Assembly (NCBI RefSeq): GCF_012927265.1
Contig: NZ_JABBGF010000001.1
Span: 62,001 to 126,000 of the forward strand
Direction of reading: 5' to 3'
From: Chryseobacterium cheonjiense
GTDB taxonomy: Bacteria > Bacteroidota > Bacteroidia > Flavobacteriales > Weeksellaceae
Length of the DNA: 64,000 nucleotides
In this document: positions 7,886 through 17,899 of the stretch, one piece after another
How the letters are laid out: each line of letters opens with the position of its first letter
Position numbering within the stretch: position 1 is the first letter of the stretch
Translations under genes and position numbers: made by a program
Notes under the pieces: generated by a model
Seen by the model: only the letters and a program-made list of their open reading frames with translations
Told to the model about the DNA's origin: nothing
Database searches by the model: none

Positions 7886-10186
7886 TTAAGCCAAGGAAAC
7901 TCTCAGAGCAAGAAGACCTGTAATTCCCTGGAGATCCTCAACACGTAGAAACTCAACATCGTTTTTAAGAATTTCTTTTTTCTGGAGTTTACCGATGTAA
8001 TCAAGATATTCTCTCTGATTTTCCATACCAAAATACACGATCGTTATTTTTCCAGGACACGTTATCCTGTCTGAAGAATCTTTTACATGAGCTTTATCCA
8101 GACGTTTCTTTATGATTTCGTAATATGAGTTGTAGGCGCCGTCAACGTCAAACCTTTTTTCATCCATCCTGAAACGGATGTCCACTTTTTCATTATATAC
8201 GAAAATGAGTGAGGCAATATCCAGGCAGATTGGAAGATCCTTCCTGAAATTCTGGAATTCACGTTCCATATTGCATATCGTCTTCAGCTGCCAATATCTA
8301 AGCTTATGCACAACCTTTGAGTGATAAGGAAGATCTGGGGCGATATTGCGGCCGATGTACAGATTATGTTCTATTCCATCAGATTTGAACCTTTCATAAT
8401 AATGCGGGAAGATCTGCTGAGCCTGTGTCTGGGCTTCATCCAGAACATCTGCCAATTTCCTGTTCACTAAAGTTATTGAGTCATCCAGGCTTTTCCTGTT
8501 GGCATAAAAAAGATCTGTCTGTGTGAAAACCTGTGCAAAATAATCTTTAATTTTTGCTTTAACCTCACTGGAAGATTTTACTTCTAGCTTGGCCTGCAGG
8601 TACGGGTGTATCTCATCTCTCAGCAGTCGCTGGAATCGCTGTTCGCTGTCTGCTTTTATTTCGTTGTTGAGCTCATTTTCGAAAATATCCAGCGCCAGAA
8701 GATATTTTTCCGATTCCGAATTGGTTAATGTAAAAATTTCATGAAGACATTCAATCTGCTGGTTAAGATCTTCAAGCATCAGGTTAAAACGCTTTTCAGA
8801 TGAAGACCGGATATCGGAAAATCCGAAAAGCGGTGTCAGGTTTTTAAATGAAATCTGTTTTAAAGTATATATTTTTTTTGCCAGTGACGCATTGAAATAT
8901 TTCTCGGCTTCATTCCTGAATTTCCACACCACACTGTCATGAATAGTAGTGTATTCGCGTTGAATGATGGCTTCGATCTGATAATTTTTCTCAAAACTGA
9001 ATCTGTTTAATGAAAACAGGATCATATCTGAAAAGAACTCCATTTTTTTAAGTTTTAACCCGTTGAAGCTATTGGCTACCGGTGATGTGAATTCCATAAT
9101 CGCCAGCAGATCATTATCTTTCACAATAGGAATAACCATAAAGCTGTTGATGTTATTATCCCTTAAAATCCCGAAAGACGGCAGCGATTTTATTTCATGA
9201 TCCAGGTTTTCGATGTTGGAGACCACGATCGGTTTAGAATTGTGGTTTAAATTGGTAAATGTTGTTTTCCTTGTCTCATCATCAAAAGTATTGATCCAGA
9301 AATCCAGAATATGATTGGTGAAAAGATTTTCATAGATGGGAAGCTTCTCCAGCCGCTGATCTTTTTTATTGAAAAGCATCAGTCCAAAATTCAGATCGGA
9401 AACATCAAAATAGGACTTGAAGATTTCGATGAGGTTTTCATCCGGAGCAAGGTTTTCCGGATCGATACTGATCATACTTGATTTCAGGTCGGACAATGCT
9501 ACTTCAGAGGTGCAGTCAACCAGAGAGATAATGGTAAAACCCTTCAATACCCAGGATTCTGAAGGGAAGTATCTTTTCCACAGCTTAAAATCATCAAGGT
9601 TTTCAAGCAGTATATCCACGACCTCTTCAGAGGGAATCTTTGCATCTTCAGTAGGATATACTTCTGCAAAATCCGCGTTCACGGTAATTTTGTAATGTTT
9701 CATGATTCCCTGTCTGTTCGGGATGTCATAATAAAACGGAAGCGAACTTTTGATGTCTCTTTTGTAATAAGTCTGCAGAATAAGACAACAGCAAAATACA
9801 TAAAATTCGTCGTCATCAATATTCCGGAGCTCTATTTCGAAATCTTTTCCTGCGTCTTTAAGAATATTTTTAAATCTTTCCGTATAGTTGAATGTGATAT
9901 TGGAAAGCGGGATACTGGCAGCTTTTATTTCATTATTGGTAAGCCCTGTTGGAAACAGATCCGACAGCAGAAGCCTGATCAGTTCTTCGTGTTTTTCCAG
10001 CAGTGATACATCCTGAAAGCCGTCTCTCAGTTCCCGAAAGTTTGTGGTTTTATCGATTAATGATTTAGCATAGTTTACCCGGTATTCCAGACGGTCATTA
10101 TAGCGGATATGCTCAAGCACATCCAAATACTTTTTGAAAGAAATGTAAACCTGAAATGGAGCGTCTTTTTTATAAAGATTTGCCAT
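7886..10186 (-). CDS. Large GAF-like signalling protein without an output domain
   Basis: The 766-residue cytoplasmic protein has no signal peptide or membrane helix. Residues about 300-405 (NHNSKPIVVSNIENL, FGILRDNNINSFMVIPI, LLAIMEFTSP) read like a GAF domain. The flanking regions are helix-rich and lack kinase, cyclase or helix-turn-helix motifs that I can see. Proteins of this layout are common in Flavobacteriia and annotated only as GAF-domain proteins. It is convergent with the HD-PycTM gene and sits just downstream (in transcription of the opposite side) of the nuo operon end, separated by a terminator. Confidence 0.6.
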   Translation of the reverse strand: MANLYKKDAPFQVYISFKKYLDVLEHIRYNDRLEYRVNYAKSLIDKTTNFRELRDGFQDVSLLEKHEELIRLLLSDLFPTGLTNNEIKAASIPLSNITFNYTERFKNILKDAGKDFEIELRNIDDDEFYVFCCCLILQTYYKRDIKSSLPFYYDIPNRQGIMKHYKITVNADFAEVYPTEDAKIPSEEVVDILLENLDDFKLWKRYFPSESWVLKGFTIISLVDCTSEVALSDLKSSMISIDPENLAPDENLIEIFKSYFDVSDLNFGLMLFNKKDQRLEKLPIYENLFTNHILDFWINTFDDETRKTTFTNLNHNSKPIVVSNIENLDHEIKSLPSFGILRDNNINSFMVIPIVKDNDLLAIMEFTSPVANSFNGLKLKKMEFFSDMILFSLNRFSFEKNYQIEAIIQREYTTIHDSVVWKFRNEAEKYFNASLAKKIYTLKQISFKNLTPLFGFSDIRSSSEKRFNLMLEDLNQQIECLHEIFTLTNSESEKYLLALDIFENELNNEIKADSEQRFQRLLRDEIHPYLQAKLEVKSSSEVKAKIKDYFAQVFTQTDLFYANRKSLDDSITLVNRKLADVLDEAQTQAQQIFPHYYERFKSDGIEHNLYIGRNIAPDLPYHSKVVHKLRYWQLKTICNMEREFQNFRKDLPICLDIASLIFVYNEKVDIRFRMDEKRFDVDGAYNSYYEIIKKRLDKAHVKDSSDRITCPGKITIVYFGMENQREYLDYIGKLQKKEILKNDVEFLRVEDLQGITGLLALRVSLA

Positions 10187-10202
10187 GAAGTAAAGTTATA
10201 AA

Positions 10203-10230
10203 AAAACCACAACTTTAAGGTTGTGGTTTT
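10203..10230. terminator. Rho-independent terminator downstream of nuoN
   Basis: AAAACCACAAC at 10203-10213 pairs with 10220-10230 around a six-base loop. On the minus strand it ends in a T run and follows nuoN, so it should close the complex I operon. Confidence 0.85.
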
Positions 10231-10248
10231 ATATTTTATGAGGACTTT

Positions 10249-11634
10249 TTAGAGCCCGAACTGTCTTGCAAAAAGATCAGGGAAAACACCCAAAACAATG
10301 ATTGAAGCGATCACAAATACAGCAACAATATTGTACGTTATAGTTACTTTCTCTGAAGATTTGAATGTGCTTTCTTTAAAGAAGAACATAGAGATGATTA
10401 ACCTCAGATAGTAAGCAATAGAGAGTGCAGATCCTAAAACGGCAACCAGTACAAGGAAAACACCGTGATCAGAATTCATAGCCTGGGAAAACAATGCAAA
10501 TTTACCCATGAAACCTGCTGTTAAAGGAATACCGGCCATAGAAAGCATTGAGATTGCAGCTGCCGTAGCCAATAAAGGCTCAGATTTTGCCAAGCCTCTG
10601 AAAGCACCGAAAGAAGTTTCTCTTTTTAGTTTTTCAACATAGATCAGGCACATGAAAACACCTACTGTTGATAATGCATACGCAAACAGATAGAATGCTA
10701 AATTATAAGTTGAAAGGCTTGTCATTCCGAAGAACACCAACCCGATATATCCTGCATGGGAAACTGATGAGTAAGCCAGCATTCTTTTTGCATTGGTTTG
10801 GGCAAGACCCATAACGTTTGCCAGGAGCAGGGTAATGATCAGGAATACCCCGAAAACATTGATCCACTGTTCCGTAACGCCGCCAAACCCGATCGTCATC
10901 AGTCTGAACAGTGCAAAAAATCCTGAGATTTTTACGACACTTGCCATGAAAGCCGTGATTAATGAAGGCGAACCGTAATATACATCGGGACTCCACATAT
11001 GGAACGGAGCCAATGCCACTTTGAATGCCAATGCACAAAGAATCAATAAGACTCCTAAAATAAACATGCCGTCTTTTGGGTTTGAAACTCCGAAATCCTG
11101 AATTTTGTATAAGTCAAAACTTCCTGCGCTTCCATAAATAAAGGCAATCCCAAACAATAAGAAACCTGTTGCGAATGCACCCATCAGGAAATATTTAATG
11201 GAAGCTTCATTGGATCTTAAATCGGTTTTATTCGCTCCTGCCATTACGTATAAAGGTATGGAAAGGATCTCAACTCCTAAGAATAATGTTACCAGATTCT
11301 GGAATCCGAAAAGGATGATTCCGCCACACAATGCAAAAAGCATCAAAGCGTATAATTCAGACTGGTGGGTTCTGTGATTGCTGAATGCAAAACCTCCCAA
11401 AAAGAATAACAATAAGGTGGTTACGATGGATATTTTGGTAAATAATGCAGTATTCGCAGTATAGTCGTACATGTGTCTGTACTGCCCGAAGAATGCCGCT
11501 TCCGGCATAAAGCTTACCCATAATGCGATGATTAATCCCAAAATCCCAATGTATCTTGCGAATTTCCCCTGTTCAAAAACTCCTGAAAATAACGCAACAA
11601 CTGCCGTTAGGAAAACAATAATTAAAACACTCAT
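10249..11634 (-). CDS. nuoN: NADH-quinone oxidoreductase subunit N
   Basis: NuoN is one of the three Mrp-antiporter-like proton-pumping membrane subunits of complex I. The 461-residue product is hydrophobic throughout with about 14 helices. It carries the family lysine helix FKVALAPFHMWSPDVYYGSP and the conserved FLGVEILSIPLYVM with the key Glu. It is the last gene of the leftward operon and is followed by a terminator. The length is normal for Bacteroidota NuoN. Confidence 0.95.
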   Translation of the reverse strand: MSVLIIVFLTAVVALFSGVFEQGKFARYIGILGLIIALWVSFMPEAAFFGQYRHMYDYTANTALFTKISIVTTLLLFFLGGFAFSNHRTHQSELYALMLFALCGGIILFGFQNLVTLFLGVEILSIPLYVMAGANKTDLRSNEASIKYFLMGAFATGFLLFGIAFIYGSAGSFDLYKIQDFGVSNPKDGMFILGVLLILCALAFKVALAPFHMWSPDVYYGSPSLITAFMASVVKISGFFALFRLMTIGFGGVTEQWINVFGVFLIITLLLANVMGLAQTNAKRMLAYSSVSHAGYIGLVFFGMTSLSTYNLAFYLFAYALSTVGVFMCLIYVEKLKRETSFGAFRGLAKSEPLLATAAAISMLSMAGIPLTAGFMGKFALFSQAMNSDHGVFLVLVAVLGSALSIAYYLRLIISMFFFKESTFKSSEKVTITYNIVAVFVIASIIVLGVFPDLFARQFGL

Positions 11635-11733
11635 AATTTATATTCGAGATTTGAAGTTTAAAGTTAAGATCTGTTCTTTTGTCTTTATTCTTCGTCGATC
11701 TCCTAGTTTTTTAATTTTTAAATCTTTTAATTT

Positions 11734-13227
11734 TTAACTGGCCATCGCCGTGTAGATAAACTTCAATGAACTATTCACCAGCTCGATGATCGGTTGTGGG
11801 AAAATACCAAATACAATCACGAAAACTGCTAAACTTGCCAATACCGAAAATTCTACAGCAGAAAGATCTTTTGCTGTGCTCAGAACGGCCTCATCGCCGG
11901 GACCGAACATTGCTTTTCCGTAAAATCTCAATAAATATACTGCGGCAAGAATCACTGTAAGACCTGCAATTACTGCTGCCAACCCGTTAAAATCATATAT
12001 CGATTTAAGGAGGATAAATTCCCCGATAAATCCATTGGTTAACGGAACTCCCATTGAACCTAATATAATGATCAGGAACAGCACGGCAAACTTAGGCGCT
12101 ACTTTTGCAAGGCCTCCCATTTGTCTGATGTCTCTTGATTTGAATCTTTTGTATAAGATATCACAACAGTAGAACAAACCGGCCACGTTGATACCGTGGG
12201 CAAAAGTCTGTACCAGAGCACCTTCGGCACCTTCAATATTGAAAGTTCCTCTTAATGTAATGACTGCAGAAGCAAAGATACCTGCTACCATCAATCCTAC
12301 GTGAGAAAAAGATGAGTATGCGATAATTCTCTTCATATCCGTCTGAATGATGGCAATCAATGCTCCGTGAACAATTCCTACAATGGCAAGAATAATAACG
12401 ATCTGTCCGGAAATTCCGGCAATCGGAAGTGGTGTGATCGGTAATAAATAACGCATTACCCCATAGATCGCCATTTTAAGCATAATACCCGATAAAAGCA
12501 TAGAGCCCTGAGTCGGTGAATAAGTATAGGTATCAGGCTGCCATGTGTGTAAAGGGAAAACCGGTAATTTCACTGCAAAAGCAAAGAAAATAAACCAGAA
12601 TACCACGGTTTGCTGTGTTTCGTTTAATTGTGCATTATACAGATCTGTTAACGCAAAAGACGCAGACTGATTGTATACATAGATCAATCCTGCTAACATG
12701 AATAATGACCCAACGAATGTATATACGAAGAATTTTGTAGTAAACTCAAATCTTTTATTTTCCTGGCCCCAAAGTCCGGCAATAAACCAGATCGGAATCA
12801 AGGTTACTTCCCAGAAAATGTAGAACAATAATCCGTCCAGCGAAGTGAAAACTCCTACCAACCCGAACTGCATGAGCAGAATAAGACCGTAGAAAGAATT
12901 TCTGTAGCTTACATTTTCATTAAAAGAAGATAAAATAATGATTGGCGTTAAAATATTGGTCAGCAATAAAAGAAGCAGGCTCATCCCATCAATACCGAAG
13001 TGAAGAGAGCTTTTAATGAATTGTGACCAGGGATAATTGATTTCATGCTGCAGTACACTGTCTACAGTAGGGCCGTAATTAAAATCTGCCGCAATGTAAA
13101 AAGTGATGAGCATCTGTACCAATGCAATTCCCAATGCCAAATATTTGCTTGAATTGTTTTTCCATGCAAAAACTAATCCCGAACCTACGAGAGGTAATAG
13201 TAATAATGTTAATAACAACTCAGACAT
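11734..13227 (-). CDS. nuoM: NADH-quinone oxidoreductase subunit M
   Basis: NuoM is a proton-pumping antiporter-like subunit. The 497-residue protein shows FYIFWEVTLIPIWFIAGLWG with the essential Glu of helix 5, FAVKLPVFPLHTWQPDTYTYSPTQGS around the conserved Lys, and MKRIIAYSSFSHVG. Its start is 2 bases downstream of the nuoL stop, while a 99-base gap precedes nuoN. Confidence 0.96.
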   Translation of the reverse strand: MSELLLTLLLLPLVGSGLVFAWKNNSSKYLALGIALVQMLITFYIAADFNYGPTVDSVLQHEINYPWSQFIKSSLHFGIDGMSLLLLLLTNILTPIIILSSFNENVSYRNSFYGLILLMQFGLVGVFTSLDGLLFYIFWEVTLIPIWFIAGLWGQENKRFEFTTKFFVYTFVGSLFMLAGLIYVYNQSASFALTDLYNAQLNETQQTVVFWFIFFAFAVKLPVFPLHTWQPDTYTYSPTQGSMLLSGIMLKMAIYGVMRYLLPITPLPIAGISGQIVIILAIVGIVHGALIAIIQTDMKRIIAYSSFSHVGLMVAGIFASAVITLRGTFNIEGAEGALVQTFAHGINVAGLFYCCDILYKRFKSRDIRQMGGLAKVAPKFAVLFLIIILGSMGVPLTNGFIGEFILLKSIYDFNGLAAVIAGLTVILAAVYLLRFYGKAMFGPGDEAVLSTAKDLSAVEFSVLASLAVFVIVFGIFPQPIIELVNSSLKFIYTAMAS

Positions 13228-13229
13228 TA

Positions 13230-15143
13230 TTATTGTAATAAAAAGTTAACAATTAATATAATTCCCACCGCTAAAGACATAACCAGAATGTAATTCTCTA
13301 CATTTCCGTTCTGAATACGTTTCATGGCTTTTCCGCTGTCTTCAGCGCCATCACCTACAAAGTCTACAAAACGGTCAAGAATACCATTATCAAACATCTT
13401 TCCTCCGCGTCCTAATCCTTCAACAGTTTTTACAATTAATGCATTGTAAAGTTCGTCAATATATAATTTTCTGGCAGACAGTTTTTCCCATCCTGTGTAC
13501 TGCTCTTCCGGAAGAGCCTGTTTTTTCTTGTTAACATAGGTATTTTTAACAATAAACCATACACAGAAGAACATTAAAACGGTAGCTCCCAAAAGCATCA
13601 TTTCTGTACCAAAAGGAACGCCGGAAAGCGTTGCTTCCATTTGGTTAAAGCTTTCCTCAGTAAGCACTGGTTTCAGCCATTCCATTAATTTGGCATAATG
13701 GCCGTGACCGATGAAGTGAGGAAGATTGATAAGACCGCCTACAACCGAAAGAACAGCTAATACGATCAATGGTATGGTCATATTGGAAGGACTTTCATGA
13801 AGGTGATGTTTTTGTTCTTCAGTACCTCTGAACTCTCCGTGGAAAGTTAAATAGTACAATCTGAACATATAGGTTGCAGTAACTGCTGCCAAAATGAATA
13901 AAATCACCCAATAAACCGGGTTTTTAGCAAAAGCAGCTACTAAAATTTCGTCTTTGGAAATCATCCCTGATAATAAAGGGAATCCTGAAATAGCCAATGT
14001 TCCGATAAGGAAAGTAGCATGGGTAAGAGGAATGTATTTTTTCAGCCCTCCCATGAAACGCATGTCCTGTTCGTTGCTCATCGCGTGGATCACAGAACCT
14101 GCACCCAGGAACAGTAATGCTTTGAAGAAAGCGTGCGTCATTACATGGAACATCGCTGTTGTATAAGCTCCCAACCCTAAAGCAATGAACATGAATCCAA
14201 GCTGTGAAACGGTGGAGTAGGCCAGTACTTTTTTAATGTCGTTCTGACGCAATGCGTAGAATCCTGCTAACGCTGCCGTTAAGAACCCGATGAATAGAAT
14301 TCCGTCCTGAACGCTTGGCGCTAGAGTAAATAAGAAGTTGGATCTTACTACGAGATAAATCCCCGCTGTTACCATCGTTGCCGCGTGAATTAGGGCAGAA
14401 ACAGGAGTTGGCCCAGCCATCGCATCCGGTAACCAGGTGTATAACGGAACCTGAGCAGATTTACCAGTTGCACCGATAAATAAACTCGCCGTAATGAAAA
14501 TGATTACACTTCCGTCCAATTCAAATTTTCCGGCGTTTTGTTTAATGGTAAGATAATCTACGGCATTCGTCTGGGATGCCAGCATGAAAATTCCGATCAG
14601 TAAAGCAAGGTCACCAATTCTGTTCATGATAAACGCTTTTCTTGCTGCTTTACCATATTCTTCATTGGTATACCAGAAGCCGATCAATAAATAGGAACAC
14701 AATCCTACGCCTTCCCATCCGATAAATAAGATCAGATAGTTGCTTCCCATTACTAAAAGTAACATGGAGAAAATAAACAGGTTCAGATAAGTGAAAAACT
14801 TATAGAAACCTTTATCATGGCTCATATATCCGATAGAGTAGAGGTGAATTAAAGAACCGATACCTGTAATGATCATGATCATCATTAATGATAACTGATC
14901 AATCTGGAATCCGAAATTAATCTGAACACCGTTTACTCTAAACCATTCAAAAGCTTTTACAATTACAGGCTGGCTTTCGGAGTCGAAATTCATGAAAATA
15001 CTTACTGCAATGCAGAAAGATGCAAAAACCATTGCTGTAGCCAGGCTACCCACAACAATTTTTGGCAGATTTTTTCCGAATAAACCGTTTATAAGAAAAC
15101 CTAAAAGTGGTAAAAGTATTATTGCATACACTAAATTTTCCAT
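13230..15143 (-). CDS. nuoL: NADH-quinone oxidoreductase subunit L
   Basis: NuoL is the distal proton pump with the long lateral helix. The 637-residue product shows LFIGWEGVGLCSYLLIGFWY, GKSAQVPLYTWLPDAMAGPTPVSALIHAATMV and IKKVLAYSTVSQLGFM, and a C-terminal extension (about residues 540-637) fitting the amphipathic lateral helix and last membrane segment. It starts 2 bases after nuoK and ends 2 bases before nuoM. Confidence 0.97.
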   Translation of the reverse strand: MENLVYAIILLPLLGFLINGLFGKNLPKIVVGSLATAMVFASFCIAVSIFMNFDSESQPVIVKAFEWFRVNGVQINFGFQIDQLSLMMIMIITGIGSLIHLYSIGYMSHDKGFYKFFTYLNLFIFSMLLLVMGSNYLILFIGWEGVGLCSYLLIGFWYTNEEYGKAARKAFIMNRIGDLALLIGIFMLASQTNAVDYLTIKQNAGKFELDGSVIIFITASLFIGATGKSAQVPLYTWLPDAMAGPTPVSALIHAATMVTAGIYLVVRSNFLFTLAPSVQDGILFIGFLTAALAGFYALRQNDIKKVLAYSTVSQLGFMFIALGLGAYTTAMFHVMTHAFFKALLFLGAGSVIHAMSNEQDMRFMGGLKKYIPLTHATFLIGTLAISGFPLLSGMISKDEILVAAFAKNPVYWVILFILAAVTATYMFRLYYLTFHGEFRGTEEQKHHLHESPSNMTIPLIVLAVLSVVGGLINLPHFIGHGHYAKLMEWLKPVLTEESFNQMEATLSGVPFGTEMMLLGATVLMFFCVWFIVKNTYVNKKKQALPEEQYTGWEKLSARKLYIDELYNALIVKTVEGLGRGGKMFDNGILDRFVDFVGDGAEDSGKAMKRIQNGNVENYILVMSLAVGIILIVNFLLQ

Positions 15144-15145
15144 TC

Positions 15146-15475
15146 TTATCCTCTTAATTTATTAAATATACTTACATCAACAGAACGGGTATTTCTATAC
15201 AGCATAGCAATAATTGCCAGACCTACCGCTACTTCCGCAGCAGCAACCACCATAATGAAGAAAACTAAAAGTTGTCCGTCGCCGTTACCTTTGTATGCCG
15301 AAAATGCAGCCAATAAAAGGTTTACAGAATTCAGCATAAGCTCTACACAACCCAAAATAACAATAGCATTTTTTCTCAGCAATACTCCCAACACTCCCAA
15401 ACAGAACAATACTGATGAAAGAATGATGAAATAATTCAGAGGGATGCTTTGTATAAATGTATTTACTTCTCCCAT
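15146..15475 (-). CDS. nuoK: NADH-quinone oxidoreductase subunit K
   Basis: The 109-residue, three-helix protein carries the family Glu residues in ILGCVELMLNSVNLLL and FIMVVAAAEVAVGLAII, which line the proton channel next to NuoJ. It is tightly packed between nuoJ (3-base gap) and nuoL. Confidence 0.96.
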   Translation of the reverse strand: MGEVNTFIQSIPLNYFIILSSVLFCLGVLGVLLRKNAIVILGCVELMLNSVNLLLAAFSAYKGNGDGQLLVFFIMVVAAAEVAVGLAIIAMLYRNTRSVDVSIFNKLRG

Positions 15476-15478
15476 AAT

Positions 15479-15976
15479 TTATAACTCTTTTTTACCGATT
15501 AATACCGCACCTACAATACCTGCCAAAATAAGGATGGATGCAAGCTCAAACGGTAAAACATATTCATTAAACAAAAGTCTTCCCAGATTTTTCGTAAGTC
15601 CGATGCTGCCATCTATATTTTCAACGGCAATCTGGTTCTGCTGAACTCCTCTGAATACGCCCAAAACGCCAATTAATAAAAGACCTGCCGTAAAAACTCC
15701 AACAAATTTTAAAGTATTGTTCTTCTTACTTTCGTCTTGTTTATTAAGGTTAAGCATCATAAGGATATAAAGGAATAATACCATGATCGCTCCGGCATAA
15801 ACAATAATCTGGATAATCGCAAGGAACTGTGCATTCAGAAGAATGTACATGCCAGCAATAGAAAACATCGTAACAATTAATGACAAAATAGCATACAAAG
15901 GATTTCTTGCAAATACAAAATATACCGCACTTGCCACTGCTAAAAACGCCACCAAGAAAAATAAAAACTGATCCAT
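15479..15976 (-). CDS. nuoJ: NADH-quinone oxidoreductase subunit J
   Basis: This 165-residue membrane subunit has about five helices, including the conserved QIIVYAGAIMVLFLYILMMLN segment whose pi-bulge helix couples quinone chemistry to proton pumping in known structures. Its ATG overlaps the nuoI stop by one base, indicating translational coupling. Confidence 0.95.
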   Translation of the reverse strand: MDQFLFFLVAFLAVASAVYFVFARNPLYAILSLIVTMFSIAGMYILLNAQFLAIIQIIVYAGAIMVLFLYILMMLNLNKQDESKKNNTLKFVGVFTAGLLLIGVLGVFRGVQQNQIAVENIDGSIGLTKNLGRLLFNEYVLPFELASILILAGIVGAVLIGKKEL

Positions 15977-16533
15977 TATTTTACCGCATTTTTTTGTTTC
16001 TCGGATTGTCTTTCAGTAATATCAATCCTTTCGTTTATTTTTTCCACCAATTTATCTTTTCCGTAAATGAAAGACCCTCTGTTGGTTTCCACATCTACCA
16101 GACGATCTGTAAGATAGATAGCAGATTTTGGGCAGGCTTCTTCACACATACCGCAGAAGATGCATCTCAGCATATTGATTTCATATACCGATGCATATTT
16201 TTCTTCTCTGTAAAGATGCTTTTCTTCTTTTGTTCTTTCAGCAGCTGTCATGGTAATAGCCTCTGCAGGACACGCTACTGCACAAAGTCCGCAAGCGGTA
16301 CATCTTTCTCTGCCTTCCTCGTCTCTTTTCAAAACGTGCTGGCCTCTCCAGATATCTGCTCTCGGCTTTTGTACTTCCGGATACGAATATACTGCGGGTG
16401 CACCTTTCAGTACGGTTCTTACAGCATGCTTAAAAGTAATCCCCATTCCCGTAAAAATAGCAGGAAGGTAGATTTTTTCAGCAAGGGTCATTTCTTTGTT
16501 GGAAACAACTTTTGATCTGTTCGTAAGTTTCAT
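15976..16533 (-). CDS. nuoI: NADH-quinone oxidoreductase subunit I (two 4Fe-4S clusters)
   Basis: The 185-residue peripheral-arm subunit carries two ferredoxin motifs, CTACGLCAVACPAEAI and CIFCGMCEEACPKSAI, for clusters N6a and N6b that pass electrons to NuoB. A short basic tail follows. It starts 124 bases after the end of nuoH, a gap that holds a palindromic repeat, and overlaps nuoJ by one base. Confidence 0.97.
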   Translation of the reverse strand: MKLTNRSKVVSNKEMTLAEKIYLPAIFTGMGITFKHAVRTVLKGAPAVYSYPEVQKPRADIWRGQHVLKRDEEGRERCTACGLCAVACPAEAITMTAAERTKEEKHLYREEKYASVYEINMLRCIFCGMCEEACPKSAIYLTDRLVDVETNRGSFIYGKDKLVEKINERIDITERQSEKQKNAVK

Positions 16534-16614
16534 TTAATTATAGATGTTAGATGTTAGACATTAGATTTAGACTAATCTTGTCTGTTATCTTAATTTTTAA
16601 TATTCTATTCACAC

Positions 16615-16645
16615 AAACCTTAGGTTTTTAAAACCTATAAGGTTT
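16615..16645. repeat. Palindromic intergenic repeat between nuoH and nuoI
   Basis: AAACCTTAGGTTTT at 16615-16628 is followed after one base by AAAACCTATAAGGTTT at 16630-16645, its complement except for a two-base bulge. Similar ACCTATAAGGTTT palindromes recur in Flavobacteriia intergenic DNA. It interrupts the operon without an obvious T run, so I call it a repeat and not a terminator. Confidence 0.6.
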
Positions 16646-16657
16646 AGGTACGTTGTA

Positions 16658-17722
16658 TTAATTTCCAAACGCTAAAATTACAGCTCCTGTAATTAATAAG
16701 TTTACCAATGCCATCGGTATCAAAGTTTTCCAACCCAAGTGCATTAACTGGTCATATCTGAATCTCGGAAGGGTCCATCTGATCCACATAAAGATCAAAA
16801 TTCCGATGATTGTTTTAATTAAAAATGCTACAATACTCAAAATCCCGGCTGTGTTTTCACCCCAGTGTTGAGTTACCCATTCAATTCCCGGATAGTTGTA
16901 CCCTCCGAAAAACAAAACAACCATAAAAGCATTGGAAATGAACATGTTTACATATTCACCAAACATATACAATCCTAATTTCATAGAAGAATATTCTGTA
17001 GAATATCCTGTTACCAACTCAGATTCGCACTCCGGTAAATCGAAAGGGTGTCTGTTGGTTTCCGCTAAAGCGGCTACTATGAAAACAAGAAAGGCGATCG
17101 GCTGGTAGAAAATATTCCAGTTCAGTCCGGAAACCCAGGGAATGAATCCCCATAATTTTCCATTGGTCTGGCTTTCTGTAATTTCTTTTAAATCTAAACT
17201 TCCCGTCATCATAATGATAGAAAGCAGTGCTAATCCCATTGCCAATTCGTAAGAGATCATCTGAGAAGAAGCACGGATGGCACCTAATAATGAATATTTG
17301 TTGTTGGAAGCCCAGCCTCCGATCATAATTCCGTAAACTCCGATGGAAGCCATCCCAATGATGAAAAGTACCCCAACATCGATATTAGCTACCTGAAGAT
17401 CGTAAGAAGTACCGGCAATATTTAAACTTTTACCCCAAGGAATTACTGCTCCTGTGATTAATGATATAAACATTACTAAAGCCGGCCCCAGTACAAAAAG
17501 GAATTTTTCTGCATTAGCAGGAGTAAAATCTTCTTTAAAGAAAAATTTTCCTCCGTCGGCAAGAGGCTGCAGTAAACCGAATGGCCCAGCTCTGTTAGGT
17601 CCGATTCTGTCTTGCATAATAGAGGCTACTTTTCTTTCAGCCCAGGTAGAGTAGGCTGCAATCGTTAATGAAAGCAGGAAAAGTGCTAATACAAGTATCA
17701 ATTTAAATGTAAGTAAATCCAT
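16658..17722 (-). CDS. nuoH: NADH-quinone oxidoreductase subunit H
   Basis: NuoH anchors the quinone-binding site at the junction of both arms. The 354-residue protein shows ERKVASIMQDRIGPNRAGPFGLLQPLADGGKFFFKED, the Glu-rich AALAETNRHPFDLPECESELVTGYSTEYSSMKL loop and WIRWTLPRFRYDQLMHLGWK, all diagnostic. About eight helices are visible. A 177-base gap with repeat arms separates it from nuoG. Confidence 0.97.
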   Translation of the reverse strand: MDLLTFKLILVLALFLLSLTIAAYSTWAERKVASIMQDRIGPNRAGPFGLLQPLADGGKFFFKEDFTPANAEKFLFVLGPALVMFISLITGAVIPWGKSLNIAGTSYDLQVANIDVGVLFIIGMASIGVYGIMIGGWASNNKYSLLGAIRASSQMISYELAMGLALLSIIMMTGSLDLKEITESQTNGKLWGFIPWVSGLNWNIFYQPIAFLVFIVAALAETNRHPFDLPECESELVTGYSTEYSSMKLGLYMFGEYVNMFISNAFMVVLFFGGYNYPGIEWVTQHWGENTAGILSIVAFLIKTIIGILIFMWIRWTLPRFRYDQLMHLGWKTLIPMALVNLLITGAVILAFGN

Positions 17723-17738
17723 TTTTTATTTTAAATGT

Positions 17739-17886
17739 TTGAAGATGGGAGCTGGAAGCTGGAAGTGTATCACTTTGTGCATCAACTCTTCATCACATTA
17801 CCAATTTATTTTATTTTTAACGAAATTAAAATTAAACGTAGAAGTGAAAAATTTTACGGTTACAAACCTTCATCTTCCATCTTCAA
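17739..17886. repeat. Inverted repeat in the nuoG-nuoH spacer
   Basis: TTGAAGATGG at 17739-17748 recurs as CCATCTTCAA at 17877-17886, within longer imperfect arms that also contain GGAAGCTGGAAG-type units. The arms flank almost the whole spacer. Function is unknown; such purine-rich repeats are frequent in Chryseobacterium spacers. Confidence 0.4.
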
Positions 17887-17899
17887 GCATCAAACTTTT